From: CAYSCZ01 sp051155775
GTDB lineage: Bacteria > Bacteroidota > Bacteroidia > Cytophagales > Cyclobacteriaceae
Length of the DNA: 64,000 bases
NCBI GenBank assembly: GCA_051155775.1
Contig: DAXETV010000027.1
Coordinates: 1 to 64,000 of the forward strand
Direction of reading: 5' to 3'
Shown: positions 7,618 to 16,814 of the stretch, one piece after another
How the letters are laid out: each line of letters begins with the position of its first letter
How positions within the stretch are numbered: the stretch's first letter is position 1
Notes under the pieces: model-generated
Told to the model about the DNA's origin: nothing
The model's input: only the letters and a program-made list of their open reading frames with translations
Databases searched by the model: none
Translations under genes and position numbers: made by a program

Positions 7618-9057
7618 ATGATGAGAAAATCTCTAAAGTTAATACTTCTTTACGCATTCCTTTCTTTCGTCGCGAAAGCTGATAAATATTGGATTTATCT
7701 CGATAAAGATGCAACGCCAATAGAAATCAAACACGAATTAATTAAGAAATCTTTTTATTCAAAATGGTTGCACGCTATTTCAGCACACGTTCCCTATGAA
7801 CAACTTGATTCAATAGGTGATCTACCTCAGGTAAAGGATATCGTCAGGGTTTATGATAAGATCCATTTAACCCGATACAAAGGATATTTATCAGAATATT
7901 ATGGTAACCTGGGGTTCGCATTGGAACAGATCAACGGGCAATGTCTGATAGATGAAGGACTGAATGGTAAAGATGTTAAAATCGGGGTTATTGACGGAGG
8001 GTTTTTAGACGCTGACGAAGACCCGGCATTGAGTCACTTCTTCAGGCAAAAAAAGGTGCTGGGCTACAAAGATTACATTACACCTGACCTTGAGCCTTAT
8101 GATGGATCTGCCAGATTGCATGATGAGCATGGGAAACAGGTATGGGAACTGATAGGAGGTTATCACCCAGAAAAATATATTCAGTATGGTTTTGCTATGG
8201 GCGCAGAATATTACCTGGCACGAACTGATCATGGCATCAGTGAAAGAAGAATTGAAGAGGATTATTTGATTGCTGCATTAGAATGGATGGCCTCAGAAGA
8301 TGTAAAAATTGTAAATATTTCATTAGGATATACCGATGGTTATGACAATAAAGCTGAAAATTATCTCCCAAAGCATATGGACGGAAGTTATACAGCTGTT
8401 ACCAGGGCAGTAAATATTGCCGCAGAAAAGCATGGCATGCTGGTGATAGTTGCTGCTGGAAATGATGGACAAAAGTCCAACTGGAGGGTGGTGTCTGCGC
8501 CGGGTGATGCCAAACATGCTTTGACAGTGGGAGCAACCAAACTCAAAGTGGCTGATAAAATGCCCTACAGCTCTATCGGATATCATAAACTTAATTATGT
8601 GAAACCTGATATCTCATGTTTTGCGACAACAGGCACATCTTTTTCTGCACCCGTGATCACCGGATTAGCAGCTTGCATCAAACAATATGATCCGACATTA
8701 ACAAATTTTGAAATTAAAGATATCATCATAAAATCGGCACATCTTTATCCCTTTGGGAACAATTATCTGGGCTATGGGATACCGGATTGCAAAAAAGTAT
8801 TGCGTCAACTAAAAGGAGAGGATGTAAAATCAAAAGTACAGCAGGTCAAAACGTCCAAAAAAAAGTTTAAGCTCAAAGGCAGGTTAGCGGGAGAGATTGT
8901 GGTGGTCTATCATAAAAAAGACGCTATCAACGTTTTAAACAGGTATTTTTTGAGGCCCTCTAAGAATAAATTGAAGATCAAACATGAGCCCGGGGCTTAT
9001 AGTAGCACTATTACGGTTGGTCGGAAAGTGAAAGAAGTTTTCTGGCTAAACCCCTGA
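7618..9057 (+). CDS. Secreted S8 (subtilisin-like) serine peptidase
   Basis: 479 aa from ATG 7618; the frame opens earlier at TTG 7579, but the signal peptide begins at the tandem Met here. Residues 1-21 form a signal peptide ending AKA. The catalytic triad is visible: D126 in IGVIDGGF, H171 in HDEHGK and S341 in GTSFSAP, with the oxyanion Asn region VAAGNDG between them. The last ~80 residues form a small basic beta-rich domain that does not look like a type 9 secretion signal. The substrate is unknown. Confidence 0.9.
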   Translation: MMRKSLKLILLYAFLSFVAKADKYWIYLDKDATPIEIKHELIKKSFYSKWLHAISAHVPYEQLDSIGDLPQVKDIVRVYDKIHLTRYKGYLSEYYGNLGFALEQINGQCLIDEGLNGKDVKIGVIDGGFLDADEDPALSHFFRQKKVLGYKDYITPDLEPYDGSARLHDEHGKQVWELIGGYHPEKYIQYGFAMGAEYYLARTDHGISERRIEEDYLIAALEWMASEDVKIVNISLGYTDGYDNKAENYLPKHMDGSYTAVTRAVNIAAEKHGMLVIVAAGNDGQKSNWRVVSAPGDAKHALTVGATKLKVADKMPYSSIGYHKLNYVKPDISCFATTGTSFSAPVITGLAACIKQYDPTLTNFEIKDIIIKSAHLYPFGNNYLGYGIPDCKKVLRQLKGEDVKSKVQQVKTSKKKFKLKGRLAGEIVVVYHKKDAINVLNRYFLRPSKNKLKIKHEPGAYSSTITVGRKVKEVFWLNP

Positions 9058-9076
9058 TGGATCGCCAGCTTTTATC

Positions 9077-9817
9077 TTATTTCAGCTTTTTCTTTGCGGA
9101 TAATGCAGCACCAATTATCCCAGCATGGTTTCTATTCTCGGCAGGAACAACCTTTGCCTCCAATTTAAAGCAATGTGCATATTTATCAAATTTTTTACAT
9201 ACACCTCCACCTAAGATAAACAAGTCAGGCCAAAATAATGCCTCCAATCGATTCAGGTATCTGTTAAACCTAGTGGCCCATTCCTCCCAGGCCAGGTCAT
9301 TTTCCTCACGTACTGAGTTAGCAGCATAATCTTCTCCCACCATATCGTCTATTTTCACATGACCCAATTCAGTGTTGGGAACCAACTTCTTACCAATAAA
9401 TAATGCCGTGCCGATACCTGTACCCGCAGCCACAACCATGGTTACACCTTTGGCTTTTTTACCTGCCCCAAACTTCATTTCAGCCAGGCCCGCGGCATCC
9501 ACGTCATTCAGCACATAAGTTGGGCATCCTGTTTTCCTGCTTATCATTTTTGGGGCATCTACTCCTATCCATGAATCATCAACATTACTGGCAGTTTTCA
9601 CTATGCCGTGCCTTACCGCTGATGGCACCCCACAACCGATTATTCCTTCCCACTTGAAAAATTTCACCACCTCACATACGGTTCCAATCACAGATTCAGG
9701 CGTGGCTGGTTGGGGCGTTGATATACGTTTCCTATCGGTCAGTAGTTCCCCCTTTTTAGTATCAACAAGCGCTCCTTTGATACCACTACCACCTACATCA
9801 ATACCTAATACTTCCAT
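9077..9817 (-). CDS. ppgK: Polyphosphate glucokinase-like ROK kinase
   Basis: 246 aa from the Met that opens EVLGIDVGGSGIKG; the open frame extends 15 residues further upstream, but those do not fit the family. The phosphate loop DVGGSGIKG, the catalytic Asp region LNDVDAAGLAE and VAAGTGIGTALF match ROK kinases, and length and spacing resemble polyphosphate/ATP glucokinases. The classical ROK zinc cluster is absent, as in that subgroup. Phosphoryl donor specificity is inferred from resemblance only. It converges on the subtilase gene 19 bp away. Confidence 0.75.
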   Translation of the reverse strand: MEVLGIDVGGSGIKGALVDTKKGELLTDRKRISTPQPATPESVIGTVCEVVKFFKWEGIIGCGVPSAVRHGIVKTASNVDDSWIGVDAPKMISRKTGCPTYVLNDVDAAGLAEMKFGAGKKAKGVTMVVAAGTGIGTALFIGKKLVPNTELGHVKIDDMVGEDYAANSVREENDLAWEEWATRFNRYLNRLEALFWPDLFILGGGVCKKFDKYAHCFKLEAKVVPAENRNHAGIIGAALSAKKKLK

Positions 9818-10140
9818 GTCATTGTTTAATAAGAACAGGCAAAAGTAAGGGTTGTTGACCAATTAACCAGCATGGCCATTATTTCAGCCCGGATTGCAAG
9901 GTCAGTTACCCTTCAAATTGATGATAACCACACCATCCATCACCCATGCAACCCACTGCGGCCTGCCGCCGGCCAAGCCTGCTCCCCTGCAATCCCATTT
10001 CGGTCTTGGCCCGGCTCCATAGTCGTTTGGCCACCAGCTAATCAACCCGGTTCAAATGGGTAAATATGAAGGTAGACATCACCTGGTAGGCCTTCGGTTG
10101 GCGATGCCAAACATAACATCAGGCATTTGGTTAAGAAACC
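9818..10140. other. Intergenic region with a GC-rich patch
   Basis: 323 bp lie between the ROK kinase and the next plus-strand gene. Bases about 9950-10025 are clearly richer in G and C than the surroundings and include GGCC-N7-GGCC around 9961-9975. Two short plus-strand frames cross the region but match nothing I recognise and run out of phase with the next gene. No promoter, tRNA or terminator stands out. Confidence 0.4.
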
Positions 10141-10725
10141 ATGCATTATCTGATAACCTTCCTTTTTTGTTTATTTTTCACCGGATCCCTAATGTCGCAG
10201 GATATAGAACATTTAAACATCCATCGATTAGATATAACGGAAAAAGGTATGATTGTCCTTGGCACCTGGGCCGCTTCCAATATTTTGATCAACCCGGTAT
10301 TGGCAAGAAATGCTTCTGGTAGTGAGAAATATTTTTATAACATGAATACCTATTGGAATGCGGTGAACCTGGCAATAGCAGGTGTTGGATATTATAATTC
10401 TATATCCGCAGATCCGGGTGCATTTAGTGCACAGCAGACCATCATAGAGCAACAAAAAATTGAAAAATTGTTAATGCTCAATACCGGGTTGGATGTTGCT
10501 TATGTCCTCGGTGGATTGTATCTCAGGGAGCGTTCCAAAAATGTGTCTAAGAACGGAGACCGGTTAAAAGGTTTTGGGGAATCCCTTATACTCCAGGGAG
10601 CATGGCTTTTTACTTTTGACCTGATCTTTTATTTTGTCCACCATAAATCCGGAAGTAAACTTTTGAACGCAATTGAAGGCCTGGCTTTTACACCCAATGG
10701 CTTCAACATCACTTTTGGATTGTAA
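10141..10725 (+). CDS. Conserved membrane protein, DUF6992-like
   Basis: 194 aa. A cleavable-looking signal (LITFLFCLFFTGSLMSQ) is followed by several hydrophobic stretches around 35-55, 75-95, 115-135 and 155-175. The pattern resembles small Bacteroidota membrane proteins grouped as DUF6992, an assignment made from memory of the family's look. No catalytic motif is visible. It ends 7 nt from the convergent rlmN stop. Function unknown. Confidence 0.65.
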   Translation: MHYLITFLFCLFFTGSLMSQDIEHLNIHRLDITEKGMIVLGTWAASNILINPVLARNASGSEKYFYNMNTYWNAVNLAIAGVGYYNSISADPGAFSAQQTIIEQQKIEKLLMLNTGLDVAYVLGGLYLRERSKNVSKNGDRLKGFGESLILQGAWLFTFDLIFYFVHHKSGSKLLNAIEGLAFTPNGFNITFGL

Positions 10726-10732
10726 TATACGT

Positions 10733-11767
10733 TCAATTTTTATTTGCTAACTGGCCACAAGCCGCATCAATATCTTTCCCCCGGCTTCTACGCACATTTA
10801 CATTGACACCATTTTTTAATAGAAAATTTGCAAATACCGCAATTGCATCCTGGTCGGCATTTTTGTATGAGGCGTAATCGATAGGGTTATATTCGATTAT
10901 ATTCACTTTGCAAGGTATCTGACGGGCTATTTTCAATAATTCCCGGGCATCATCCAGTGTGTCGTTGAAATTGTTAAAAACGATGTACTCAAAGGTTACA
11001 GGGTTCCTGGTGGCTTCATAAAAATAACTCAAAGCACCTTTCAACACCTCCAGGTTATTAGCTTCATTGATGGGCATGATCTCGTTCCTTTTCTGGTCAT
11101 TGGCAGCATGTAAAGAAAGCGCCAGGTTGAACTTTACGCTATCCTCCGCCAGTTTTTTAATCATTTTGGCTATCCCTGCGGTGGAGACCGTTATACGTTT
11201 ACTGGCCATACCCAATCCTTTATCTGAGGTGATCAAATCGATCGACTCCATCACGTTCTTATAATTCAGGAGCGGTTCCCCCATACCCATGAAAACAATA
11301 TTACTGAGGGGAATCTGGTACGCTTGCATAGCTACCCTCCCGATGGCCACTACCTGGTCATAGATCTCTCCCGGCTCCAGGTTCCTCATACGATCCATAT
11401 AGCCGGTGGCACAAAACTTACAACTCAAGGAGCAACCCACCTGGGAGGAAATACAAGCGGTCATACGGTTGTCGGTAGGTATCAGCACACCTTCGATAAG
11501 ATGACCGTCAAACAGCTTAAAAGCCATCTTTATGGTGCCGTCGCTACTCACCTGGGTTTTTTCAGTAATTATATTTCTTATCTCGAAACTTTCTTCCAGC
11601 AAAGAACGGGTCTCTTTGGAAAGATTGGTCATCTCGCTGAAACTTACTGCTGACTTTTTCCATAGCCACTCATATACCTGTTTAGCCCTGAATCTCTTTT
11701 CACCTTTTGAGATGAAAAACTCTTCCATCTTTGATACATTCAAACCTCTTATGTCCTGCTTATTCAT
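10733..11767 (-). CDS. rlmN: 23S rRNA (adenine2503-C2)-methyltransferase RlmN
   Basis: 344 aa, full length. The radical SAM cluster Cys are C112, C116 and C119 (in GCSLSCKFCATG), and the resolving Cys is C337 in DAACGQL near the end. RlmN methylates A2503 of 23S rRNA and A37 of some tRNAs by a ping-pong mechanism using both sites. Its ATG lies only 4 nt after a TATCTTTG box, which suggests a leaderless mRNA. It is divergent from the TRAP permease genes. Confidence 0.96.
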   Translation of the reverse strand: MNKQDIRGLNVSKMEEFFISKGEKRFRAKQVYEWLWKKSAVSFSEMTNLSKETRSLLEESFEIRNIITEKTQVSSDGTIKMAFKLFDGHLIEGVLIPTDNRMTACISSQVGCSLSCKFCATGYMDRMRNLEPGEIYDQVVAIGRVAMQAYQIPLSNIVFMGMGEPLLNYKNVMESIDLITSDKGLGMASKRITVSTAGIAKMIKKLAEDSVKFNLALSLHAANDQKRNEIMPINEANNLEVLKGALSYFYEATRNPVTFEYIVFNNFNDTLDDARELLKIARQIPCKVNIIEYNPIDYASYKNADQDAIAVFANFLLKNGVNVNVRRSRGKDIDAACGQLANKN

Positions 11768-11771
11768 ACTG

Positions 11772-11779
11772 CAAAGATA
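11772..11779 (-). promoter_or_regulatory. Candidate -7 box of rlmN
   Basis: TATCTTTG on the minus strand matches TAnnTTTG exactly. Four bases (CAGT) separate it from the rlmN ATG. No clear TTTG element lies 17-23 bp upstream, so the call rests on the -7 match and the spacing shared with gpmI and nadC. Confidence 0.4.
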
Positions 11780-11830
11780 CTCCAGCCATATATTCTTTTG
11801 ATTTAACCTGAATTATTCTATATTCATTTT

Positions 11831-12334
11831 ATGAAGGATCGTGTTATACAGGTTCTGGACAGGATTACCCTAAGCGTTGGTAAACTAACCAGCTGGCTTA
11901 GCTTTATTTTGGTGATTTTAATCACTATTGATGTGGTACTAAGGTACGTATTCAACCTAAGTTGGGCCGGATTATATGAGTTGGAATGGCACCTATTTGC
12001 TATGATATTTCTTTTAGGCGCCAGCTATACTTTGCAGGAAGACAAGCACGTAAGGGTAGACTTATTTTACAATAATTTGCCAGTCAGAACCAAGGCATTA
12101 ATTAACCTTATTGGGTATGCGCTTTTCATCTTACCCTTCTGTGTGGTTGTATTCATTACTTCATTGCCATTTGTTTATGACGCTTATTATATCATGGAAG
12201 GAAGCCCGGATGCTGGCGGTCTACCGGCAAGGTTTGTTATAAAAGCCTTCATTCCTTTGGCCATGCTACTGCTTACCCTTCAATCCCTGTCGCTGATATT
12301 AAAATCGCTTAAAACCATCATTGACAAGCCATGA
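11831..12334 (+). CDS. TRAP transporter small permease (DctQ)
   Basis: 167 aa with four hydrophobic helices. The DctQ signature region LSWAGLYELEWHLFAMIFLLGASYTLQ is seen, broken here around the two conserved Glu-containing turns, followed by DKHVRVDLFY. It forms the membrane unit with DctM in Na+-driven uptake of carboxylates. It overlaps dctM by 4 nt. No periplasmic binding protein gene (dctP) is beside it, which is unusual. Confidence 0.9.
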   Translation: MKDRVIQVLDRITLSVGKLTSWLSFILVILITIDVVLRYVFNLSWAGLYELEWHLFAMIFLLGASYTLQEDKHVRVDLFYNNLPVRTKALINLIGYALFILPFCVVVFITSLPFVYDAYYIMEGSPDAGGLPARFVIKAFIPLAMLLLTLQSLSLILKSLKTIIDKP

Positions 12335-13632
12335 GTGATTATCTGCCATTTATTCTTTTTGGTCTTGTACTGGTATTTCTGCTGGCAGGCTTTCCGGTAG
12401 CATTCACCATTGGCGGGCTATCTGTGCTTTTCGGTATCATCATTTATGATGTGGATTTCTTCTACCTGCTCTCTCTACGTATTTATGGCATTATGAACAA
12501 TTTCGTTTTATTGGCCGTGCCTTTGTTCATATTTATGGGCATTATGCTGGAGAAATCAGGCCTGGCAGAAAGCCTGCTGGAAACCATGGCTTTATTGTTT
12601 GGGAAATTCAAAGGAGGCCTGGCCATATCAGTGGTGGTGGTAGGAGCTATGCTGGCTGCCTCCACAGGTATTGTGGGGGCGACTGTTGTTACAATGGGGC
12701 TGATAAGCCTGCCCATCATGCTAAAAAGAGGCTACAGCCCTGAATTAGCTACCGGCACTATAGCCGCCTCCGGAACATTGGGACAGATTGTGCCGCCTTC
12801 GGTTGTATTGGTGCTTTTAGGTAGCGTTTTAAATATTTCAGTGGGTAATCTCTTCAAAGCAGCGCTTCTACCCAGTCTTATACTAATTGGTCTGTACCTG
12901 ATCTATCTCATTGTCTATGCTAAATTAAGGCCGGCTAAAGCACCCATCATGCCGATGGAAGAGATTAAAAAGTTTAGAAGGGAAGGATTTACTTTTCAGA
13001 TGGTTGGTACCTTCATTTTACCGATGCTGTTGATTATCCTGGTGTTGGGCTCCATCTTTGCAGGGGTTGCCTCGCCCACGGAAGCAGCAGGCATTGGCGC
13101 TTTTGGGGCTCTAGTCATTACTTTGATCTATAAGCGTACCGATCTGGTCATCCTTAAAAAAGTGATGAAAGAGACCACCCAACTTACCAGTATGGTGTTC
13201 ATGATCCTAATTGGTGCCACTGCTTTTTCGCTGGTTTTCCGGGCTACTGGTGGTGACCGGATGATGACAGAGATCATTGAAAGCAGTCAGCTAGGCCCTT
13301 ATGGTTTTTTATTCCTTGTCATGATAACGGTTTTCATATTAGGGTTCTTTATTGACTTTATTGAGATTACTTTTATCATAGTGCCGGTGGTAACTCCCAT
13401 TTTTATTAGTCTGGGCATTGACTTAATCTGGGTAGGCATATTATTAGCCATCAACCTGCAAACTTCCTTTCTTACGCCTCCATTTGGATTTTCCCTATTT
13501 TATCTGAAAGGTGTGGCTCCACCTGGAGTGAGCACTCGTCAGATTTATGCTGGCATCATACCTTTTGTAATCATCCAGTTGATCTTTTTAGGATTTTTAA
13601 TATTATTTCCCGAGATTTTGTATGTTTTTTAG
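12331..13632 (+). CDS. TRAP transporter large permease (DctM)
   Basis: 433 aa, about twelve hydrophobic segments. DctM features include VPLFIFMGIML, the re-entrant GATVVTMGLISLP and ASGTLGQIVPPS, and near the end LLAINLQTSFLTPPFGFSLFYLKG. It is the ion-coupled permease of a TRAP system and pairs with the overlapping DctQ. The substrate cannot be predicted without the binding protein. Third codon positions look somewhat richer in G/C than in neighbouring genes, by eye only. Confidence 0.93.
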   Translation: MSDYLPFILFGLVLVFLLAGFPVAFTIGGLSVLFGIIIYDVDFFYLLSLRIYGIMNNFVLLAVPLFIFMGIMLEKSGLAESLLETMALLFGKFKGGLAISVVVVGAMLAASTGIVGATVVTMGLISLPIMLKRGYSPELATGTIAASGTLGQIVPPSVVLVLLGSVLNISVGNLFKAALLPSLILIGLYLIYLIVYAKLRPAKAPIMPMEEIKKFRREGFTFQMVGTFILPMLLIILVLGSIFAGVASPTEAAGIGAFGALVITLIYKRTDLVILKKVMKETTQLTSMVFMILIGATAFSLVFRATGGDRMMTEIIESSQLGPYGFLFLVMITVFILGFFIDFIEITFIIVPVVTPIFISLGIDLIWVGILLAINLQTSFLTPPFGFSLFYLKGVAPPGVSTRQIYAGIIPFVIIQLIFLGFLILFPEILYVF

Positions 13633-13716
13633 TATTGTTTGATGAAGTAAAACAAGCAATAAATTAATTTCAATTGCTGCGAGAAAGCATTCGGTAAAGA
13701 CAAACCTTTTAAGCCT

Positions 13717-14670
13717 TTAACTCTTTATGTTAACTACCGCCTGCCTTTCCCTGTTCACCATCAATTGCGTTACATCGGGTCGGGAATAGTGGCCTGAAGG
13801 GTCAAAGTTCTGTCGCTCTTCATAAATGCGGTCAAGTTCCAGATTAGCCATGATCAACCCCACTTTATTGCGTACAGGTTCTATTATCCAGTTGCCATCC
13901 GGTGCCGCCACGCAAGAACCACCATCTGTAAGCACTTCAGGGACATTTTTCAGTATCTTGTCATAATGTGGTACGTTTTCTGGAAAGTCAGTCTTTCTCA
14001 TCAAACCTGATACAGATAGTACGTAAGCGCGTGACTCTTTTGCAATGAATCGGGTAATATCCTTAGTATTTCTTTCTGATCCTGGCCAAACTGCTATGTG
14101 TACATTCTCTCCCAAGCCGTACAAAGCAGCACGGGGCAGTGGCATCCAGTTCTCCCAACAATTCAATCCCCCCAGGCAAAAGGACTTAAGATTATGTGTT
14201 CTTAACCCATGTCCATCACCAGGGCTCCATGTCAAGCGCTCTTCATAAGTGGGTTGTAGCTTACGGTGTACGGATTGTATCCCACCATTTGGATCAATGT
14301 ATACCAACGAAGCATATAGACTGTGGCCACCCCTGTTTAATGCCCTTTCGATGATGCCCAGATAGACAGCAATCCGATGTTTTTTTGCTGTATCACAAAT
14401 TTCATTCAAATCACCGGATTCTATTTGTATGGCATTCTTTAGGTAGTGTGCATGAATCTCTTTTTGGATTGTAGATTCAAAACGAGCTCCATCTGTGTGC
14501 TCTATCCAAAAAGGATAGCCAGGTAGCAGGCCTTCACCAAATGCTACCAGGTCGCAGTTATTTTCTCCTGCTTCTATAATATAATCCTTTACTTTAGCCG
14601 TGGTGGCGTCTTTGTTTAACCATACCGGCACTATCTGTGCCAGCGCCACTTTAAGTTGATCTTTTGACAT
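13717..14670 (-). CDS. Nitrilase-type carbon-nitrogen hydrolase
   Basis: 317 aa. The catalytic residues are E46 in AFGEGLLPGYP, K137 in VHRKLQPTYEER and C171 in GGLNCWENWMPL. The CWENWMPL environment is that of aliphatic/aryl nitrilases and cyanide hydratases rather than amidases, which usually lack it. The product would be an acid plus ammonia from an organic nitrile; the natural substrate is unknown. It stands alone, convergent with the TRAP permease operon, whose cargo could be a related acid (speculation). Confidence 0.88.
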   Translation of the reverse strand: MSKDQLKVALAQIVPVWLNKDATTAKVKDYIIEAGENNCDLVAFGEGLLPGYPFWIEHTDGARFESTIQKEIHAHYLKNAIQIESGDLNEICDTAKKHRIAVYLGIIERALNRGGHSLYASLVYIDPNGGIQSVHRKLQPTYEERLTWSPGDGHGLRTHNLKSFCLGGLNCWENWMPLPRAALYGLGENVHIAVWPGSERNTKDITRFIAKESRAYVLSVSGLMRKTDFPENVPHYDKILKNVPEVLTDGGSCVAAPDGNWIIEPVRNKVGLIMANLELDRIYEERQNFDPSGHYSRPDVTQLMVNRERQAVVNIKS

Positions 14671-14820
14671 TATGCTTGGTTTTTACATCAAGATAACTCA
14701 TTATACCAAATGTCAGGGGGGTGTCTTGTACTTTAAAGTATGGAAAAAGGAAGAAAAGTCATAATTCCTTTTAATGATGGATTTATAGTGCGTTTATTTG
14801 ATTGTTGATATTTTAGACTT

Positions 14821-15957
14821 ATGAAAGACGCTTTTCAAAAAAGAATAGGGATTTTAGGTGGCGGACAGCTTGGTCGAATGATTATCCAGGAGGCCATCAA
14901 CTACAATTTATTTATTTCCGTTTTGGACCCGGATCCCAATGCACCTTGCAGTGTAGTAGCAAATGAACATGTTGTAGGGGACTTTAAAGATTATCAATCG
15001 GTAATGGACTTTGGCAAGAATTGTGACCTGGTAACCATAGAAATAGAAAATGTAAATACCAGGGCTTTGAAGGATCTAGCTAAAAGCGGCATTGAAGTGT
15101 ATCCTGAACCGGCAGTTATTGAAATCATAAAAGATAAAAGGAAGCAAAAAACCTTTTATAAAGCCAATAGGATACCAACATCAGAGTTTATGTTGGTTGA
15201 AGGTCGTAAGGATATAGAAGCGCATGTAGATTACCTGCCTTTTGTGAATAAACTTGGCACGGCGGGCTATGATGGAAGAGGGGTAAAAGTTTTGCAAAGC
15301 GATGCTGATTTGGCCGAGGCTTTTGATCAGCCGGGACTTATCGAAAAATACATCCCTTTCGAGAAAGAGTTGGCTATTATCGTGGCAAGAAATAAAAAAG
15401 GTGAAATGAAAACTTACCCCCTGGTAGAAATGGTTTTCAATCCTGTAGAAAACCTTGTGGAATACCTGTTTAGCCCTGCAAATGTTGATGGTCTGGTCCA
15501 TCAAAAAGCAGAGTTGATTGCAAGGGATATTATTTCAAAGTTAAACATGACCGGTATGCTGGCAGTAGAACTATTCCTTGATAAGGAAAATAATTTACTT
15601 GTTAATGAAATCGCGCCCAGGGTTCATAATTCAGGCCACCATACGATAGAAAGTTGTGCTTCCTCCCAGTTCGACCAATTCTTAAGGTCCATATTAAATT
15701 TACCACTTGGTAATACGGATTTAAGAGCTCATGCCGCAATGATTAACTTACTGGGCTCACCTGATCATAAAGGATTAGCAAAATATCAGGGAGTTGAGGA
15801 AACCCTGGGGCGCTCCAATGCATTTATTCACCTTTACGGGAAAAAAGAGACCAGGCCATTCAGAAAGATGGGTCATTTGACTGTTGTTGCTGACAGTCAT
15901 GGGGCTTTGTTATCGTCAATAAATGATTTGAAGAAAGCTATAAAAATAATATCATAA
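14821..15957 (+). CDS. purK: N5-carboxyaminoimidazole ribonucleotide synthase PurK
   Basis: 378 aa ATP-grasp enzyme. The N-terminal GILGGGQLGRM dinucleotide-like loop, the central KLGTAGYDGRGV and the metal-binding VNEIAPRVHNSGHHTIE are diagnostic. It carboxylates AIR with ATP and bicarbonate in purine synthesis. purE follows with no gap. The 150 bp upstream holds a near-consensus TATTTTAG box at 14809-14816, again 4 nt before the ATG. Confidence 0.96.
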   Translation: MKDAFQKRIGILGGGQLGRMIIQEAINYNLFISVLDPDPNAPCSVVANEHVVGDFKDYQSVMDFGKNCDLVTIEIENVNTRALKDLAKSGIEVYPEPAVIEIIKDKRKQKTFYKANRIPTSEFMLVEGRKDIEAHVDYLPFVNKLGTAGYDGRGVKVLQSDADLAEAFDQPGLIEKYIPFEKELAIIVARNKKGEMKTYPLVEMVFNPVENLVEYLFSPANVDGLVHQKAELIARDIISKLNMTGMLAVELFLDKENNLLVNEIAPRVHNSGHHTIESCASSQFDQFLRSILNLPLGNTDLRAHAAMINLLGSPDHKGLAKYQGVEETLGRSNAFIHLYGKKETRPFRKMGHLTVVADSHGALLSSINDLKKAIKIIS

Positions 15958-16479
15958 ATGAGTCCACAAGTAGGAATAATCATGGGCAGCAAGTCTGATC
16001 TTGCAGTGATGTCAGAGGCAGCAAAGTTTTTAGAAGCTTTAGAAATAGAATTTGAGGTCTCGATTGTATCTGCCCACAGAACGCCGGAGCGCATGGTTGA
16101 ATATGCTAAAAATGCCCAGGATCGAGGTATAAAAGTGATCATTGCAGGGGCAGGAGGGGCAGCACACCTTCCAGGCATGGTAGCTTCTATGACTGTTTTA
16201 CCTGTAATCGGTGTGCCGGTAAAATCAAGAAATTCTATCGATGGCTGGGATTCAATATTATCAATACTTCAAATGCCTAATGGAATTCCTGTAGCAACTG
16301 TAGCGCTGGATGCGGCAAAAAACGCCGGAATACTTGCTGCCAGGATATTAGCAGCTTTTGATATGGCGATTGATAAAAAAATGAAAGAATATCAGCAATC
16401 CTTAACAGATAAAGTCATGGGTGATGCCAGGGAGATAGAAGAAAATGGTTACAAAGGAAAGCCGATGGGCTTTAATTAA
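15958..16479 (+). CDS. purE: N5-carboxyaminoimidazole ribonucleotide mutase PurE
   Basis: 173 aa, class I size. VGIIMGSKSDLAVM at the N-terminus, SAHRTPERM and the GAGGAAHLPGMVAS loop form the active site. It converts the PurK product N5-CAIR to CAIR. Its ATG begins on the base after the purK stop, so the two are translated in series. Confidence 0.97.
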   Translation: MSPQVGIIMGSKSDLAVMSEAAKFLEALEIEFEVSIVSAHRTPERMVEYAKNAQDRGIKVIIAGAGGAAHLPGMVASMTVLPVIGVPVKSRNSIDGWDSILSILQMPNGIPVATVALDAAKNAGILAARILAAFDMAIDKKMKEYQQSLTDKVMGDAREIEENGYKGKPMGFN

Positions 16480-16586
16480 GTTCATCATAAGAAAGTATAG
16501 ACATTTTTTCTGATTGTATATTTATTGTTTGATTTTTTGATGATCAATTACTATTATCGTTACAAATAACCCGATTATATTTCAAT

Positions 16587-16814
16587 ATGGTAAATAGCTA
16601 CTTTTTAGATATCGCGCTATCAGTTTTTATTTATGTGTTCTTGTTGTTTTTATTGTTGTCTGTATTAGATAATACCCGTGGCAATGCTGAAGATGATGAT
16701 GATCAGGACGGAGGAATAAAAATACCGGGCCCTCCAAAACTGGATTTACCGCCGGGTGTAGTGCTGCCGGATTCGCCGAGAAGCAAGTCACCTACTGAGG
16801 ATACATTGGTTTAA
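16587..16814 (+). CDS. Small membrane protein with Pro-rich tail
   Basis: 75 aa. One hydrophobic helix (about 8-27) is followed by an acidic linker (EDDDDQD) and a Pro-rich tail with PGPPKLDLPPG. The layout is of a single-pass membrane protein with a disordered tail. I do not recognise a family. It ends by a 4-nt convergent overlap with the ABC exporter gene and starts 107 bp after purE. A TATATTTC sequence lies just before the ATG, one base off the -7 consensus. Confidence 0.6.
   Translation: MVNSYFLDIALSVFIYVFLLFLLLSVLDNTRGNAEDDDDQDGGIKIPGPPKLDLPPGVVLPDSPRSKSPTEDTLV

Noticed and set aside
7618..9057. Type 9 secretion C-terminal signal on the subtilase
   Set aside because: The C-terminus lacks the usual conserved pattern and ends in a short basic segment.
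9872..10322. Two short overlapping plus-strand ORFs before the DUF6992-like gene
   Set aside because: They are out of frame with the clear gene at 10141, have no recognisable domain, and run through the GC-rich patch.
13633..13716. Possible hairpin between dctM and the nitrilase gene
   Set aside because: The arms pair poorly and no T-tract follows either strand.
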